From: Methylobacterium sp. E-065
GTDB taxonomy: Bacteria > Pseudomonadota > Alphaproteobacteria > Rhizobiales > Beijerinckiaceae
Reading direction: 5' to 3'
Assembly (NCBI RefSeq): GCF_022829605.1
Contig: NZ_JAKSYD010000260.1
Coordinates: forward strand, 62,001 to 126,000
Length of the DNA stretch: 64,000 nucleotides
The notes under the pieces are model-generated. The model saw nothing but the letters and a program-made list of their open reading frames with translations, searched no databases and had not been told where the DNA came from. The translations under genes were made by a program, and so were the position numbers. Below, one piece after another: positions 1 through 7,643 of the stretch. Position 1 is the stretch's first letter, and every line of letters starts with the position of its first letter.

Positions 1-422
1 CCCGACAGCAGGACGAGGAGCGAGGTTCCGGCGGCGCCGACCCCCATCCCGACGCACAGGAACGAGAGGGCGGCGAGGGCCAGCCCCAGGGCGAGGTGGT
101 CGGCGGCCAGCGCGGTTCCGCAGGCGGCCCCGAACCCGCCGAGGCAGAGGGCAGCCATGCCGCCGACGATCCAATGGGTGCGCCGGCCGCTGCGGTCGGA
201 ACCGTAGCCCCAGCGCGGGCGCAGCACCTGCACGGCGTAGTGCAGGGCGACCAGCAGACCGGGCACGAAGGCGGGCAGGGCCAGTTCCACCACCATCACC
301 CGGTTGAGCGTGGCGGTCATCAGCACGACGACACTGCCGAGCGCGGTCTGGACGAGGCCGAGGCGGACGATCTGGGGCCAGCCGAGGGTCGCCTCAGGCG
401 CGATCCGATCCGAAGTGCCCAT
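1..422 (-). CDS. PucC/LhaA-type MFS transporter, 3' part off the left edge
   Basis: This is the N-terminal 140 residues of a membrane protein of the BCD/PucC branch of the major facilitator superfamily. Its early part (LNRVMVVELALPAFVPGLLV) closely parallels the same region of the lhaA product at 13038. About four hydrophobic segments are visible, and a GYGSDRSGRR loop sits where MFS motif A belongs. The start ATG shares its A with the bchG stop (TGATG), so the two genes are translationally coupled. In other photosynthesis clusters a PucC-like gene sits between bchG and bchP, and this gene occupies that place. The role is inferred as pigment-complex assembly or bacteriochlorophyll delivery. 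The remainder, and any bchP, lie outside the window. Confidence 0.85.
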   Translation of the reverse strand, partial: MGTSDRIAPEATLGWPQIVRLGLVQTALGSVVVLMTATLNRVMVVELALPAFVPGLLVALHYAVQVLRPRWGYGSDRSGRRTHWIVGGMAALCLGGFGAACGTALAADHLALGLALAALSFLCVGMGVGAAGTSLLVLLS

Positions 423-1306
423 CACGCCCCTCCCACCAGCGGGCGCAGCGCGAAGGCGGCGACCAGCATGCCGAGGACGTAGAGGGTGGTACCTGTGCCG
501 TTGTACCAGATCGCCCGCTCCCGGGGATTGTCGAGGAACCGGACCATCAGGGCGAGCTGGCCGGCGAGCAGCGCCGCCACGAGGCCGGCATGCCAGTACC
601 GCTCCCAGCCGACGAGCAGCGCGATGACGGCGACCTGCGGCAGGGCCATGACCAGGCAGGCGAAGCGGGCGGCCCGCTCGGTGCCCATCTGCACCGGCAG
701 CGACAGCAGGCCCATGCGCCGGTCGCCCTCGACCGACTTGAAATCGTTGAGCGTCATGATGCCGTGGGCGCCGGCTGCGTAGAGGAGTGCCACCAGCAGA
801 ACCCGCCGGTCCGGCAGGGCGGCGGCCATCACGGCGGCGCCGGTGAACCAGGGCAGCCCCTCATAGCAGAGCGCCACCGCGGCGTTGCCCCACCAGCCGT
901 TGCGCTTGAGCCGGACGGGCGGCGCCGAGTAGATCCAGGCGAGCACCAGCCCGAACAGAGCGGCCCCGAGGATCCAGGGCCCGAGCGCGGCGGCCACCAC
1001 CAGCGACAGCCCGGTCCAGGCCACCGCGAGGTAGAGCCCCCAGCGGCCCGGGATCCGACCGGAGGGAATCGGCCGGTTCGGTTCGTTGATCGCATCGACA
1101 TGGCGGTCGAACCAGTCGTTCGTGGCCTGGCTGGTCGCGCAGACCAAAGGCCCGGCGAGCAGCACCCCGGCGGCGATCACCGGCCATTGGCCGCTGGCCG
1201 GCTGGCCGGACGAGATCACCCCGCAGGCGAACGCCCACATCGGTGCGAACCACGTCAGCGGCTTCAGCAGCTCGATGACTGCGCTCGGGGCGGGCGTAGC
1301 GCTCAT
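422..1306 (-). CDS. bchG: bacteriochlorophyll synthase (BchG), UbiA-type prenyltransferase
   Basis: BchG attaches geranylgeranyl or phytyl diphosphate to bacteriochlorophyllide a, the last assembly step before tail reduction. The protein is 294 aa, normal for the family, with repeated hydrophobic helices. The first Asp-rich prenyl-diphosphate motif is NDWFDRHVDAINEPNRPIPSG-like around residues 62-82, and a second polar motif NDFKSVEGD follows near residue 188. The ATG at 1306 has a purine-rich upstream stretch. A perfect PpsR-type palindrome lies 29-46 bases upstream of the start, so repression by PpsR is likely. The gene is coupled to the PucC-like gene downstream by a TGATG overlap. Confidence 0.95.
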   Translation of the reverse strand: MSATPAPSAVIELLKPLTWFAPMWAFACGVISSGQPASGQWPVIAAGVLLAGPLVCATSQATNDWFDRHVDAINEPNRPIPSGRIPGRWGLYLAVAWTGLSLVVAAALGPWILGAALFGLVLAWIYSAPPVRLKRNGWWGNAAVALCYEGLPWFTGAAVMAAALPDRRVLLVALLYAAGAHGIMTLNDFKSVEGDRRMGLLSLPVQMGTERAARFACLVMALPQVAVIALLVGWERYWHAGLVAALLAGQLALMVRFLDNPRERAIWYNGTGTTLYVLGMLVAAFALRPLVGGA

Positions 1307-1334
1307 GACGGGAGGCTACCGGGGCGCGCCAAAG

Positions 1335-1352
1335 TGTCAAGCCAGATTTACA
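1335..1352. promoter_or_regulatory. PpsR/CrtJ operator TGT-N12-ACA upstream of bchG
   Basis: TGT at 1335-1337 and ACA at 1350-1352 are separated by exactly 12 bases, the full consensus for PpsR/CrtJ. The inner bases (CAA...TTT) also resemble the TGTcaa...ttgACA form. It lies just upstream of the bchG start in the 1307-1591 intergenic region, which holds nothing else I can identify. That it binds PpsR is inferred. Confidence 0.75.
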
Positions 1353-1591
1353 TTTGACGGCGAAATGTGCGGGGCGTTTGTCGGGTGAATACATCCGTAG
1401 GGTGATAATACACGCTGCGACATTGGACCGGCGCGTGTGCACCCGAGGCACGCAATCCGCCCCGGGAACGCGGTTCATCCCCGCTTAGGCAGCAATGACT
1501 CAGCCTCGGAGCACGGCCGCGGACGCTCCGAACCGTGTTCCGGCCCGATCCGGCGTAGTGCCGCGTCATCGCGAAAACGTGTCGGCCCAGA

Positions 1592-3037
1592 TCAGTCCGC
1601 CTCGACAGGCCCGTCGAGATCCCCGACGCCGTAGCGGCGCATCTTGGCGTAGAGGCCCTGCCGGCTGAGGCCCAGCATCTCCGCGGCCGAAGCCCGGTTG
1701 TCCCGGGTGATGCGCAGGGCCGCCTCGATGCAGAGCTTCTCGATCAGGTCCGTGGTCTCGCGCACCAGCGTCTTCATCGAGACCCGGCCGACCAGCTCGG
1801 CCATCTGCTCCACCGAGCGCGGCACCTCCCGCCCACCGCCGAATCGCCCTTCGGGGATCCGGCGCGGGGCCGGGCGGATCGCGAAGCCCAGGCAGGGGCG
1901 GGCGCCCGCCACCGAAACGGCCGCGACCTCCACATCCTCCAGACCGCCATAGGCGCCGCGGATGACCGTCGCGAAGCGCCGCACCACGCCGTGATCGCCC
2001 AGGGTCGCGAACAGGGCCTGCGCCTCGGTCTCGTCGCGGCCGAGCCAATGATCCACGGTGCGCCCGCGAACCTGCCCCTCGGTGGCGAGCTGGGTCAGCT
2101 CCAGGAAGGCGGCATTGGCGGTCAGAATCCGCCGGCTCGGGTCGGTGACCACGAAGCCCTCGGGCATCGCCTCGATCACCGCCTGGGTCGGCACCTCCTG
2201 ACCGGAGCCGGCCTCGGCGGCTGCCGGATCGGCCACGAACCGCATCAGGGCACTGGCACCGCCCTCACCCCGGAACAGCGAGACCGAGACCGAGACCTCG
2301 CCGCGCCCGTGCGGCAGGGCGGCCCGGATCTCCCCGGCCTGCCCGGTCGCCCGCAGGGCGGCGAACTGCGCCTCCAGGGCCCTCGTGCTGCTGGTATCGA
2401 ACAGTTCGACCACGTCCTGGCCGGCGACGCGCTTGGCCGGGCGACCGAGCAGCCGCGCGGCGGACGGGTTCGCCTCGGCGACCCGCCTTGTCCCGGCATC
2501 GACCACCAGCACCGGCTCACCGGAGATCTGGAACAGGAGCCGGTAGCGGGTCTCGACCGCGCGCAGACGCTCGTAATCCCGCTCCAGCGCCTGCTGGGTC
2601 TCCATCAGGCGGCGCTGGAGGCCGGCCACCGCCCGCATGTCGCGCCCGAGCACCAGGATCGGGCCGCCCTCGGCCGGGCGGATCGAGGCGTAGCGGATCG
2701 GCAGGTCGATGCCGCTGGGGGAGGGGTGATTGATCTGGCGCCAGCGGGTGATGCCGTCGGGCCGGGCGTCGCGCAGCAGGGCGTCGACCTTGGGCCGGCT
2801 CTCGACCGTCACGGTGTCGACCCAGCGCCGGCCCAGCCAGCCAGGGATATTCTCTGCCTCGAGATCAGTCCCGATCGACGCGTCGCGAATCACGCCCTCG
2901 GCGTCGATCACGAGCGAGACATCGGAGGATGCCGCGACGATGCGCCCGACCGCCTCGCCGTCGAGGTGGCCGGCGACCTGGTCCAGCACCGCGGGTGATC
3001 CCGAGGAGATGAGGTGCGGCTGAAGCGTCACGTTCAC
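1592..3037 (-). CDS. ppsR: photosynthesis repressor PpsR/CrtJ
   Basis: PpsR is the aerobic repressor of bch, crt and puc genes. The 481-aa protein has PAS-like segments at about 30-135, 166-275 and 287-390, a Q-linker helix rich in Glu/Arg at 138-165, and a Fis-type helix-turn-helix at about 430-472 (EKLCIEAAL, NRASAAEMLGLSRQGLY). Only two cysteines are present: C382 in the third PAS region and C436 in the HTH, the latter matching the redox-active HTH cysteine of CrtJ (Cys420). I see no counterpart of the second CrtJ cysteine (Cys249). The gene lies 30 bases downstream of aerR on the same strand, as in Rhodobacter ppaA-ppsR. Confidence 0.95.
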   Translation of the reverse strand: MNVTLQPHLISSGSPAVLDQVAGHLDGEAVGRIVAASSDVSLVIDAEGVIRDASIGTDLEAENIPGWLGRRWVDTVTVESRPKVDALLRDARPDGITRWRQINHPSPSGIDLPIRYASIRPAEGGPILVLGRDMRAVAGLQRRLMETQQALERDYERLRAVETRYRLLFQISGEPVLVVDAGTRRVAEANPSAARLLGRPAKRVAGQDVVELFDTSSTRALEAQFAALRATGQAGEIRAALPHGRGEVSVSVSLFRGEGGASALMRFVADPAAAEAGSGQEVPTQAVIEAMPEGFVVTDPSRRILTANAAFLELTQLATEGQVRGRTVDHWLGRDETEAQALFATLGDHGVVRRFATVIRGAYGGLEDVEVAAVSVAGARPCLGFAIRPAPRRIPEGRFGGGREVPRSVEQMAELVGRVSMKTLVRETTDLIEKLCIEAALRITRDNRASAAEMLGLSRQGLYAKMRRYGVGDLDGPVEAD

Positions 3038-3067
3038 CGTTATGTGATGGAGTGGATGAAAACCCTT

Positions 3068-3961
3068 TCAACAGGCCAATGCCTGCCTGTCCAGCAAAGC
3101 TTCCGCGGCGGCAGGCGCCGAACACCCATCGAGCGCGCAGGCGTCGGCCCCCACGAGGCCGGCCTCACCGCCGTGGCGCGTGAAATAGGGGCCCCCGACC
3201 AGCACGCGCACCCCCGGGTTCCGCGAGGCGCGCCGCACCTCGGCCACCGTGGCCGCCAGGACGGGCAGGAGCACGTCGGAGGAGAGCGACAGGCCAACCA
3301 CCTCGAACCAGTCGCTCGCCAGGAGCGCGAGGGGATCGAGGCCGGGCGCCGGCACAGCCGTGGTCACGTACCAGCCGGCCTCCCGGAAGAAGCTCGCGAC
3401 GATCGACAGGCCGAATCGGTGTGTCTCGCCGGGGCAGGGCAGGAGCAGCACGCTGCGGCCGCCGATCGGAGCCGATTCGATCTCGAGTTCCAGGCAGAGG
3501 TGCCGGCTGATCGCCTGCAGCCGCCCGAGGCCCTCGGTCACGGCCAGGAAATCGCAGGCATCCTCCTCCCACAGGGCGCCGAGATGCCGGGCCGCCGGGG
3601 CGAGCAGATCGAGGAGCAGACGCGCCAGCGGCAGGCCGCCATCCCGCAGGACCGCGATCTCGGCATCGAGATCCACCGGGCCGGGACCAAGGAGGAGGGC
3701 ACTGAAGGCGGCGATTTCCTGCGGCGTCACCGCCCGGTCGGCCGGCGGGCGGCGGCCGGCGCTCGGCCGGTGGGCCAGCATCAGCCGGGGGAGGATCTCG
3801 CCCTCGATCACCCGGGTGAGGGCATCCGGCCGCGACCGTGGCGAATCAGGCCGCACGCGGGGCTTATCGCGGAAGACCGGCGAAGCGTCGCTGACCGTGC
3901 CGCAGCCGGCCGCGATCGGTCCCAGTTCCAAACGCTCGCCGAAATGCCTCCAGTGTCCCAT
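3068..3961 (-). CDS. aerR: cobalamin-binding PpsR antirepressor AerR/PpaA
   Basis: AerR/PpaA binds cobalamin and modulates PpsR/CrtJ in response to light. The chosen ATG at 3961 gives 297 aa and has a good ribosome-binding site (GGGAGGG). The open frame continues in-frame to an ATG at 4120, which lacks one. A helical cap with WEEDACDF (131-138) is followed by VTEG, and a Rossmann-like B12 domain spans about 165-290. Within it PGETHRFGL places H181 where AerR proteins carry their cobalamin-ligating histidine. The gene is upstream of ppsR on the same strand and divergent from bchF. Regulation through the sites at 4171-4204 is likely. Confidence 0.88.
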   Translation of the reverse strand: MGHWRHFGERLELGPIAAGCGTVSDASPVFRDKPRVRPDSPRSRPDALTRVIEGEILPRLMLAHRPSAGRRPPADRAVTPQEIAAFSALLLGPGPVDLDAEIAVLRDGGLPLARLLLDLLAPAARHLGALWEEDACDFLAVTEGLGRLQAISRHLCLELEIESAPIGGRSVLLLPCPGETHRFGLSIVASFFREAGWYVTTAVPAPGLDPLALLASDWFEVVGLSLSSDVLLPVLAATVAEVRRASRNPGVRVLVGGPYFTRHGGEAGLVGADACALDGCSAPAAAEALLDRQALAC

Positions 3962-4277
3962 CGGCACCCTCCCTGAAACGGCCCCGGCTCGAGGAACCGG
4001 CAGCTCCGCTCGCGTCTTCGGGTGCGGGGTTACTCGCCCGTCTATTCTTCGTCTTTGTCTAGCGCGGAACTCGATAGGCCAAGTCACCGGCGCGTCGCCG
4101 TGCGTCCAAACGATACGCATCTTGACGAACTTGGCAATGATCTAAGACCAAGAAAAACGTCGCCGGCCTATGTCATGCTCGGCGAACGTCAAGCGCACTT
4201 GACACTTTGGGGGGCCCCGCCCTAGCCTCTGACAACGACGGAGCCCTAGGCACCGCCGAGATCAGGGGAGCGGATGC
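3962..4277. promoter_or_regulatory. divergent control region aerR-ppsR / bchF superoperon
   Basis: This 316-base region separates the leftward regulator genes from the rightward bch-puh superoperon. It contains the overlapping PpsR-like sites at 4171-4204. A TTGACA hexamer at 4199-4204 is embedded in the right-hand site, with a weak TAGCCT about 18 bases further on, so repression by promoter occlusion is plausible. The left part (3962-4120) is open in the aerR frame and could encode an N-terminal extension, but no ribosome-binding site supports it. Confidence 0.6.
4171..4204. promoter_or_regulatory. overlapping pair of near-consensus PpsR sites
   Basis: The first site is TGT (4171-4173)-N12-ACG (4186-4188) and the second is CGT (4187-4189)-N12-ACA (4202-4204). 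Each has one mismatch to TGT-N12-ACA, and they share two bases (4187-4188). The second contains the exact inverted repeat GTCAAG-N4-CTTGAC (4188-4203). Tandem PpsR sites bound cooperatively are usual in bch promoters, but this degree of overlap is not. Confidence 0.65.
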
Positions 4278-4787
4278 ATGGGTCCCGAGGCCCGACCGGC
4301 ACGACCGCTCTACACGCCTGCCGAGCGGCACCGGCGCGACGCATCCCCCTGGACCCTGGTGCAGGGCGTGCTGGCACCCCTCCAATTCGTGATCTTCCTG
4401 GCGAGCCTCGTGCTGGTGCTGCGCGCGCTGGCGACCGGCGAGACCATCGCGGCCGCCGAGATCTCGGTCGTGGTGAAGACCCTGGCGCTCTACGCGATCA
4501 TGATCACCGGCTCGATCTGGGAGAAGGCCGTGTTCGGCCGCTTCCTGTTCGCGCCGGCCTTCTTCTGGGAGGACGTGGTCAGCATGCTGGTGCTGGCGCT
4601 CCACACGGCCTACCTCGCCGCGCTCGCCACGGGCGCCCTCGGGGGGCAAGCGCTGCTGATTCTGGCGCTCGCCGCCTACGCCACCTACGTGATCAATGCC
4701 GGCCAGTTCGTGCTGAAGCTGCGGGCCGCCCGGCTGCAGGGCAATCCCGGCCGCCAGCCGAAGCACCTCGCGGAGGCGCTGTCGTGA
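4278..4787 (+). CDS. bchF: 2-vinyl bacteriochlorophyllide hydratase (BchF)
   Basis: BchF hydrates the C3 vinyl group of the chlorin ring to hydroxyethyl on the way to bacteriochlorophyll a. The protein is 169 aa, usual for the family, with three to four hydrophobic segments and the typical core SIWEKAVFGRFLFAPAFFWE at about residues 76-95. Two ATGs lie 4 bases apart (4274 and 4278). The second is in the BchF frame and is preceded by GGGGAGCGG. It is the first gene of the rightward superoperon, and its stop overlaps the bchN GTG start. Confidence 0.95.
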   Translation: MGPEARPARPLYTPAERHRRDASPWTLVQGVLAPLQFVIFLASLVLVLRALATGETIAAAEISVVVKTLALYAIMITGSIWEKAVFGRFLFAPAFFWEDVVSMLVLALHTAYLAALATGALGGQALLILALAAYATYVINAGQFVLKLRAARLQGNPGRQPKHLAEALS

Positions 4788-6058
4788 ACGCGCCGGTCCC
4801 GCCCCCGACCGCCTGCGGCGGCATCGACCTGCATCAGGAGCACGGCCAGCGCGCGGTGTTCTGCGGGCTCACCGGCATCGTCTGGCTGCACCGGAAGATC
4901 CAGGACGCGTTCTTCCTCGTGGTCGGGTCGCGCACCTGCGCGCACCTGATCCAGTCGGCCGCCGGGGTGATGATCTTCGCCGAGCCGCGATTCGCCACCG
5001 CGATCATCAACGAGCGCGACCTCGCCGGCATCGCCGACGCCAACGAGGAACTCGACCGGGTCGTGACCCGGCTGATCGAGCGCCGGCCGGACATCAAGCT
5101 GCTGTTCCTCGTGGGCTCCTGCCCGTCCGAGGTGATCAAGCTCGACCTGTCCCGGGCCGCCCAGCGCCTGTCGGGACGCCTGAACCCCGTGCGGGTGCTG
5201 AACTATTCCGGTTCCGGCATCGAGACGACGTTTACGCAGGGTGAGGATGCCTGCCTCGCCGCCCTCGTGCCGGATCTGCCTCGCGAGAGCGACACGGCCG
5301 CGCCGTCGCTCCTCGTGGTCGGCGCCCTGGCCGACGTGGTCGAGGACCAGTTCCTTCGGATCTTCGCCGCGATGGGCATCGCCGATGTCCGGTTCCTGCC
5401 CGCCCGCCGGGCCGGCGCGATGCCGGCGGTCGGCCGTGGTACCCGCTATCTGCTGGCCCAGCCGTTCCTGGCCGACACCGCCCGCGCCCTCGAGGAGCGC
5501 GGCGCCCGCCGGCTTCCCGCGCCGTTCCCGCTCGGCGCCGAGGGCACCACCGGGTGGCTCCGGGCCGCCGCCGAGGCGTTCGGAATCTCCGACGACACCT
5601 TCGAGGCCGCGACCGCGCCGGGCCGCGCCCGGGCCGAGACCGCGCTGGCGCCGCTGCGCGGAGAACTCGGCGGCAAGCGGGTGTTCTTCTTCCCCGATTC
5701 GCAGCTTGAAGTGCCGCTCGCCCGCTTTCTGGCCCGGGAACTCGGCGCGGAACTCGTGGAGGTCGGGACCCCCTACCTGCACCGGGGGCATCTGGCCGCC
5801 GAGATCGAGTGGCTCCCCGCCGGCACACGGGTGACGGAAGGCCAGAGCCTCGACGACCAGATGGACCGCTGCCGCGCGGCCCGGCCGGACCTCACGGTCT
5901 GTGGTCTCGGCCTCGCCAACCCGCTGGAGGCCGAGGGGCTGTCGACCAAGTGGTCGATCGAGCTGCTGTTCACGCCCGTGCAGGGCTACGAGCAGGCCGG
6001 CGACCTCGCCGAATTGTTCGCGCGCCCGCTCCGGCGCCGCGCCCTGCTGGAGGTGTAG
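4784..6058 (+). CDS. bchN: light-independent protochlorophyllide reductase subunit N
   Basis: BchN pairs with BchB to form the NifDK-like catalytic component of dark-operative protochlorophyllide oxidoreductase, which reduces the C17-C18 double bond. The start is taken as GTG 4784, overlapping the bchF TGA (GTGA), giving 424 aa. Cluster-ligand cysteines are visible at C27 (VFCGLTG), C52 (SRTCAHL) and in GSCPSEVI near residue 113, the three expected from BchN. The open frame extends far upstream through bchF in another frame, which is a shadow. bchB begins 4 bases after its stop. Confidence 0.96.
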   Translation: MNAPVPPPTACGGIDLHQEHGQRAVFCGLTGIVWLHRKIQDAFFLVVGSRTCAHLIQSAAGVMIFAEPRFATAIINERDLAGIADANEELDRVVTRLIERRPDIKLLFLVGSCPSEVIKLDLSRAAQRLSGRLNPVRVLNYSGSGIETTFTQGEDACLAALVPDLPRESDTAAPSLLVVGALADVVEDQFLRIFAAMGIADVRFLPARRAGAMPAVGRGTRYLLAQPFLADTARALEERGARRLPAPFPLGAEGTTGWLRAAAEAFGISDDTFEAATAPGRARAETALAPLRGELGGKRVFFFPDSQLEVPLARFLARELGAELVEVGTPYLHRGHLAAEIEWLPAGTRVTEGQSLDDQMDRCRAARPDLTVCGLGLANPLEAEGLSTKWSIELLFTPVQGYEQAGDLAELFARPLRRRALLEV

Positions 6059-6062
6059 CGCC

Positions 6063-7643
6063 ATGCAGCTGACCCTCTGGACCTACGAAGGCCCGCCCCA
6101 TATCGGCGCGATGCGCATCGCCACGGCGATGACCGGCCTGCACTACGTGCTGCACGCGCCGCAGGGCGACACCTACGCCGACCTGCTGTTCACCATGATC
6201 GAGCGGCGCGATGCCCGCCCGCCCGTCACCTACACGACCTTCCGGGCACAGGATCTCGGCCGCGACACCGCCGAGCTGTTCAAGACCTCGGTGGCCGCCG
6301 CCTATGCGCGGTTCCAGCCGCAGGCGATGATCGTCGGCGCCTCCTGCACCGCCGAGCTGATCCAGGACGATCCGGGCGGGCTCGCCAAGGCGCTGAACCT
6401 GCCGATCCCGGTGATTCCCCTGGAGCTGCCGGCCTACCAGAAGAAGGAAAACTGGGGCGCGTCCGAGACCTTCTATCGGCTGGTCCGGGCGCTCGCCGGA
6501 GCTCCCGGTGCGCGCGCCGCGCGCGAGCCCGGGCGGCGCCCGCTCTGCAACATTTTGGGACCCACGGCGCTCGGGTTCCGCCACCGGGACGACCTGATCG
6601 AGATCCGCCGGCTGCTCGATTCGCTCGGGATCGACGTGAATGTGGTCGCGCCGCTCGGCGCCGCGCCCGCCGATCTCGGCCGGCTCAAGGACGCCGACTT
6701 CAACGTCGTGCTCTATCCCGAGACCGCGCGCTCCGCAGCGGAGTACCTGAAGAAGAGTTTTGGGCAGCCGTTCACGCAAGTCGTGCCGATCGGCGTCGGC
6801 GGCACGCGCCGGTTCGTCGAGGAGGTGGCGGCGCTGGCCGGCCTCGATCCGGCGCCGGTTCTGGATGGCCCCGGCTCGCGCCTGCCCTGGTACAGCCGCT
6901 CGGTCGATTCGACCTACCTGACCGGTAAGCGCGTCTTCGTGTTCGGGGACGCCACGCACGCGATCGGCCTCGCCCGGATCGCCGCCCGGGAACTCGGCTT
7001 CAAGGTCGTCGGGCTCGGCACCTACAGCCGCGAATTCGCCCGGGAGGTCCGCGCCGAGGCGGCCGAACTCGGTCTCGAGGCGCTGATCACCGACGATTAC
7101 CTCGATGTCGAAGCGGCGATCCGCGCCGCCGCGCCCGAACTGGTGCTCGGCACGCAGATGGAGCGCCACGTCGCCAAGCGGCTCGGCATCCCCTGCGCGG
7201 TGATCTCCGCGCCGATCCATGTCCAGGACTTCCCGGCCCGCTACGCCCCGCAGATGGGGTTCGAGGGCGCCAACGTCCTGTTCGACACCCTGGTCCACCC
7301 GCTGATGATGGGCCTGGAAGAGCACCTGCTGGGCATGTTCCGGGAGGATCCGGAATTCCACGACGGCGTCGGCCCCTCGCATCTCGGCGGCACGCCGGTC
7401 GCCGCGCCGCCCCCCCAGGCCGCTCCTGCGCCTGAAGCTGCACCGGCGCCGATCCATCTCGACCATCCGGTCTCGGTGGCGGTCGCCCCCTGGGCGCCCG
7501 AGGCCGAGAAAGAGCTGAAAAAGATCCCGTTCTTCGTGCGCGGCAAGGCGCGCACCAACACGGAGCGATTCGCCCGTGAGCGGCAATTGCCGCTCATCAC
7601 CCTTGAAACCCTCTACGACGCCAAGGCGCATTATGGCCGCTAG
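6063..7643 (+). CDS. bchB: light-independent protochlorophyllide reductase subunit B
   Basis: BchB is the second subunit of the dark-operative protochlorophyllide reductase core. The 526-aa protein starts MQLTLWTYEGPPHIGAMRI. D36 (QGDTYADL) is in place, the unusual aspartate that supplies the fourth ligand to the NB cluster. The Pro/Ala-rich linker at about 445-475 leads to the small C-terminal domain (KKIPFFVRGKARTNTE), known from related structures to cover the substrate. The last 11 bases overlap bchH. Confidence 0.96.
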   Translation: MQLTLWTYEGPPHIGAMRIATAMTGLHYVLHAPQGDTYADLLFTMIERRDARPPVTYTTFRAQDLGRDTAELFKTSVAAAYARFQPQAMIVGASCTAELIQDDPGGLAKALNLPIPVIPLELPAYQKKENWGASETFYRLVRALAGAPGARAAREPGRRPLCNILGPTALGFRHRDDLIEIRRLLDSLGIDVNVVAPLGAAPADLGRLKDADFNVVLYPETARSAAEYLKKSFGQPFTQVVPIGVGGTRRFVEEVAALAGLDPAPVLDGPGSRLPWYSRSVDSTYLTGKRVFVFGDATHAIGLARIAARELGFKVVGLGTYSREFAREVRAEAAELGLEALITDDYLDVEAAIRAAAPELVLGTQMERHVAKRLGIPCAVISAPIHVQDFPARYAPQMGFEGANVLFDTLVHPLMMGLEEHLLGMFREDPEFHDGVGPSHLGGTPVAAPPPQAAPAPEAAPAPIHLDHPVSVAVAPWAPEAEKELKKIPFFVRGKARTNTERFARERQLPLITLETLYDAKAHYGR

